Of a DNA stretch of 64,000 bases, positions 63,289 through 64,000 are shown one piece after another (position 1 is the first letter of the stretch; each line of letters begins with the position of its first letter). The notes below the pieces were generated by a model, which was given only the letters and a program-made list of their open reading frames with translations, searched no databases and had not been told where the DNA came from. The position numbers and the translations under genes are program-made. The DNA is from Mycolicibacterium sp. CBMA 247 (GTDB taxonomy: Bacteria > Actinomycetota > Actinomycetes > Mycobacteriales > Mycobacteriaceae): the NCBI RefSeq assembly GCF_009729095.1, contig NZ_VTGX01000002.1, forward strand, positions 1,240,001 through 1,304,000, in the 5' to 3' direction.

Positions 63289-63896
63289 CTGTCTTCTCCC
63301 AAGACGAGACCGACCACGTAGGTCAGTCGGTCGGCGATCTGGTGGTAGGTGAAGGCGCCGCTGCCGGCATTGACCAGCGCGCCGAAGAACGTCATCTCCA
63401 GGGCGGAGACGATGCGGGTGTCGGCATCCGGTCCAACGGCCGAACGGATGCGTTTGTGGATCTCGGCGCCGATGCGGTCGCGCACCTTGCGCACCGCCGG
63501 ATCGGTGCCGCCGCCCAGCAGGGCTGTGGTGCAGGCAGCGGCGACCTCGGGCTCATCGGCGACGACCATCGTCAGCGCACGCAGCGCCGCATCGACGCGG
63601 GTGGTCATGGAGTCGTTCACGTCGGTGAAGTACGGAACCTGGCTGACCAGATCCAGATACATCTCGGCGATCAGGTGGTTCTTCGACGAGAAGTATGTGT
63701 AGGCCGTGGCCGGTGCGACCCCGGCGCGCGCGGCGACCGCGCGCACCGTCAGATCGGCGTAGGACGATTCGCGCAGCATCTCGATTCCGGCGGTCAGGAC
63801 CTTGCGGAAGGTCTCTTCCTGCCGGCGATTGCGCGGCGCCTCCTTGTCCGACTCCCGAGCTGGTTCTGTGACTGCGGACACTGCATCGCTGGACAC
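63285..63896 (-). CDS. TetR-family regulator of the cyp123-cyp51 cluster
   Basis: 203 residues: HTH VRAVAARAGVAPATAYTYFSSKNHLI, then a ligand-binding domain. Matches Rv0767c. GTG 63896 lies inside a TGGACA-CA-TGTCCA palindrome, suggesting autorepression of the whole operon. The remaining 104 bases to the right edge hold the promoter region; no gene is visible there. Confidence 0.88.
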   Translation of the reverse strand: MSSDAVSAVTEPARESDKEAPRNRRQEETFRKVLTAGIEMLRESSYADLTVRAVAARAGVAPATAYTYFSSKNHLIAEMYLDLVSQVPYFTDVNDSMTTRVDAALRALTMVVADEPEVAAACTTALLGGGTDPAVRKVRDRIGAEIHKRIRSAVGPDADTRIVSALEMTFFGALVNAGSGAFTYHQIADRLTYVVGLVLGEDR

Positions 63897-63903
63897 ATGT
63901 CCA
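63890..63903. promoter_or_regulatory. Palindrome over the TetR start, probable auto-operator
   Basis: TGGACACATGTCCA: 6-base arms with a 2-base spacer, covering the GTG start at 63894-63896. Its 14-base size equals KstR-type boxes, though the bases differ. Confidence 0.6.
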
Positions 63904-64000
63904 AGTTATCCGAAGATGCCGAGATTGGGCAAGTGTGGATCCATAGAGGCCCGGATGAACAGCGCATTCTGATATCGAATGGGATGCTCCCGGCTGCACC

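Overview
The window looks like chromosomal DNA of a fast-growing mycobacterium (Mycolicibacterium type). It is GC-rich, uses many GTG and TTG starts, has chains of 1-4 base stop/start overlaps, and carries a complete mce4 sterol-import operon, the KstR-type cholesterol genes around it, otsA, phoPR and the cyp51-cyp123 cluster. Gene names are transferred from memory of M. tuberculosis and M. smegmatis proteins; no database search was run. The sterol genes (Rv3490-Rv3523-like) lie next to the phoPR/cyp51 genes (Rv0756c-Rv0767c-like). These blocks are far apart in M. tuberculosis but, as I recall, close together in M. smegmatis.

Region 1 (1-10.4 kb) holds sterol side-chain genes: ltp3 (partial at the left edge), ltp4, a cysteine-free DUF35 protein, an F420-type oxidoreductase, an acetoacetate-decarboxylase-like protein, cyp142, a DUF559/AbiEi-like gene, echA19, fadD19 and a nitronate-monooxygenase-like flavoprotein. 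Clear KstR operators (TnnAACnnGTTnnA) sit in the two divergent promoters. Region 2 (10.4-21.1 kb) appears to be an accessory insertion between fadD19 and fadD17: a methyltransferase, an acyl-CoA ligase/PHA synthase/PHA depolymerase operon, a PucR regulator, gabD2-like aldehyde dehydrogenase, VOC, AraC, TetR and an epimerase-like SDR.

Region 3 (21.1-38.6 kb) is the core cholesterol locus: fadD17-fadE27-fadE26 on the minus strand; a ferredoxin, a 17-beta-HSD-like SDR, then yrbE4AB-mce4ABCDEF-mas4AB on the plus strand; and otsA plus a 54-residue gene converging from the right. Imported sterol would be oxidised by CYP142 and the SDR, activated by FadD17/FadD19, and shortened by FadE26-FadE27, EchA19 and the Ltp proteins. 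Region 4 (38.6-51.4 kb) has three paralogous small secreted cysteine proteins, an enoyl-CoA hydratase-SDR pair converging on a five-gene molybdenum-hydroxylase operon, a run of exported hydrolases (VanX-like dipeptidase, cutinase, cellulase-like GH), another hydratase and a DoxX protein.

Region 5 (51.4-64 kb) has an HNH nuclease, tRNA-Thr(UGU), a protein of 12 tandem decapeptides divergent from phoP-phoR, a HIT protein, an acyl-ACP desaturase, and a long minus-strand cluster: TetR - cyp123 - SDR - cyp51 - ferredoxin - SnoaL - adhB - ketosteroid-isomerase-fold protein - SDR. Long intergenic palindromes recur through the window. No CRISPR array, insertion sequence or rRNA gene was seen, and no gene-free stretch exceeds about 275 bases.
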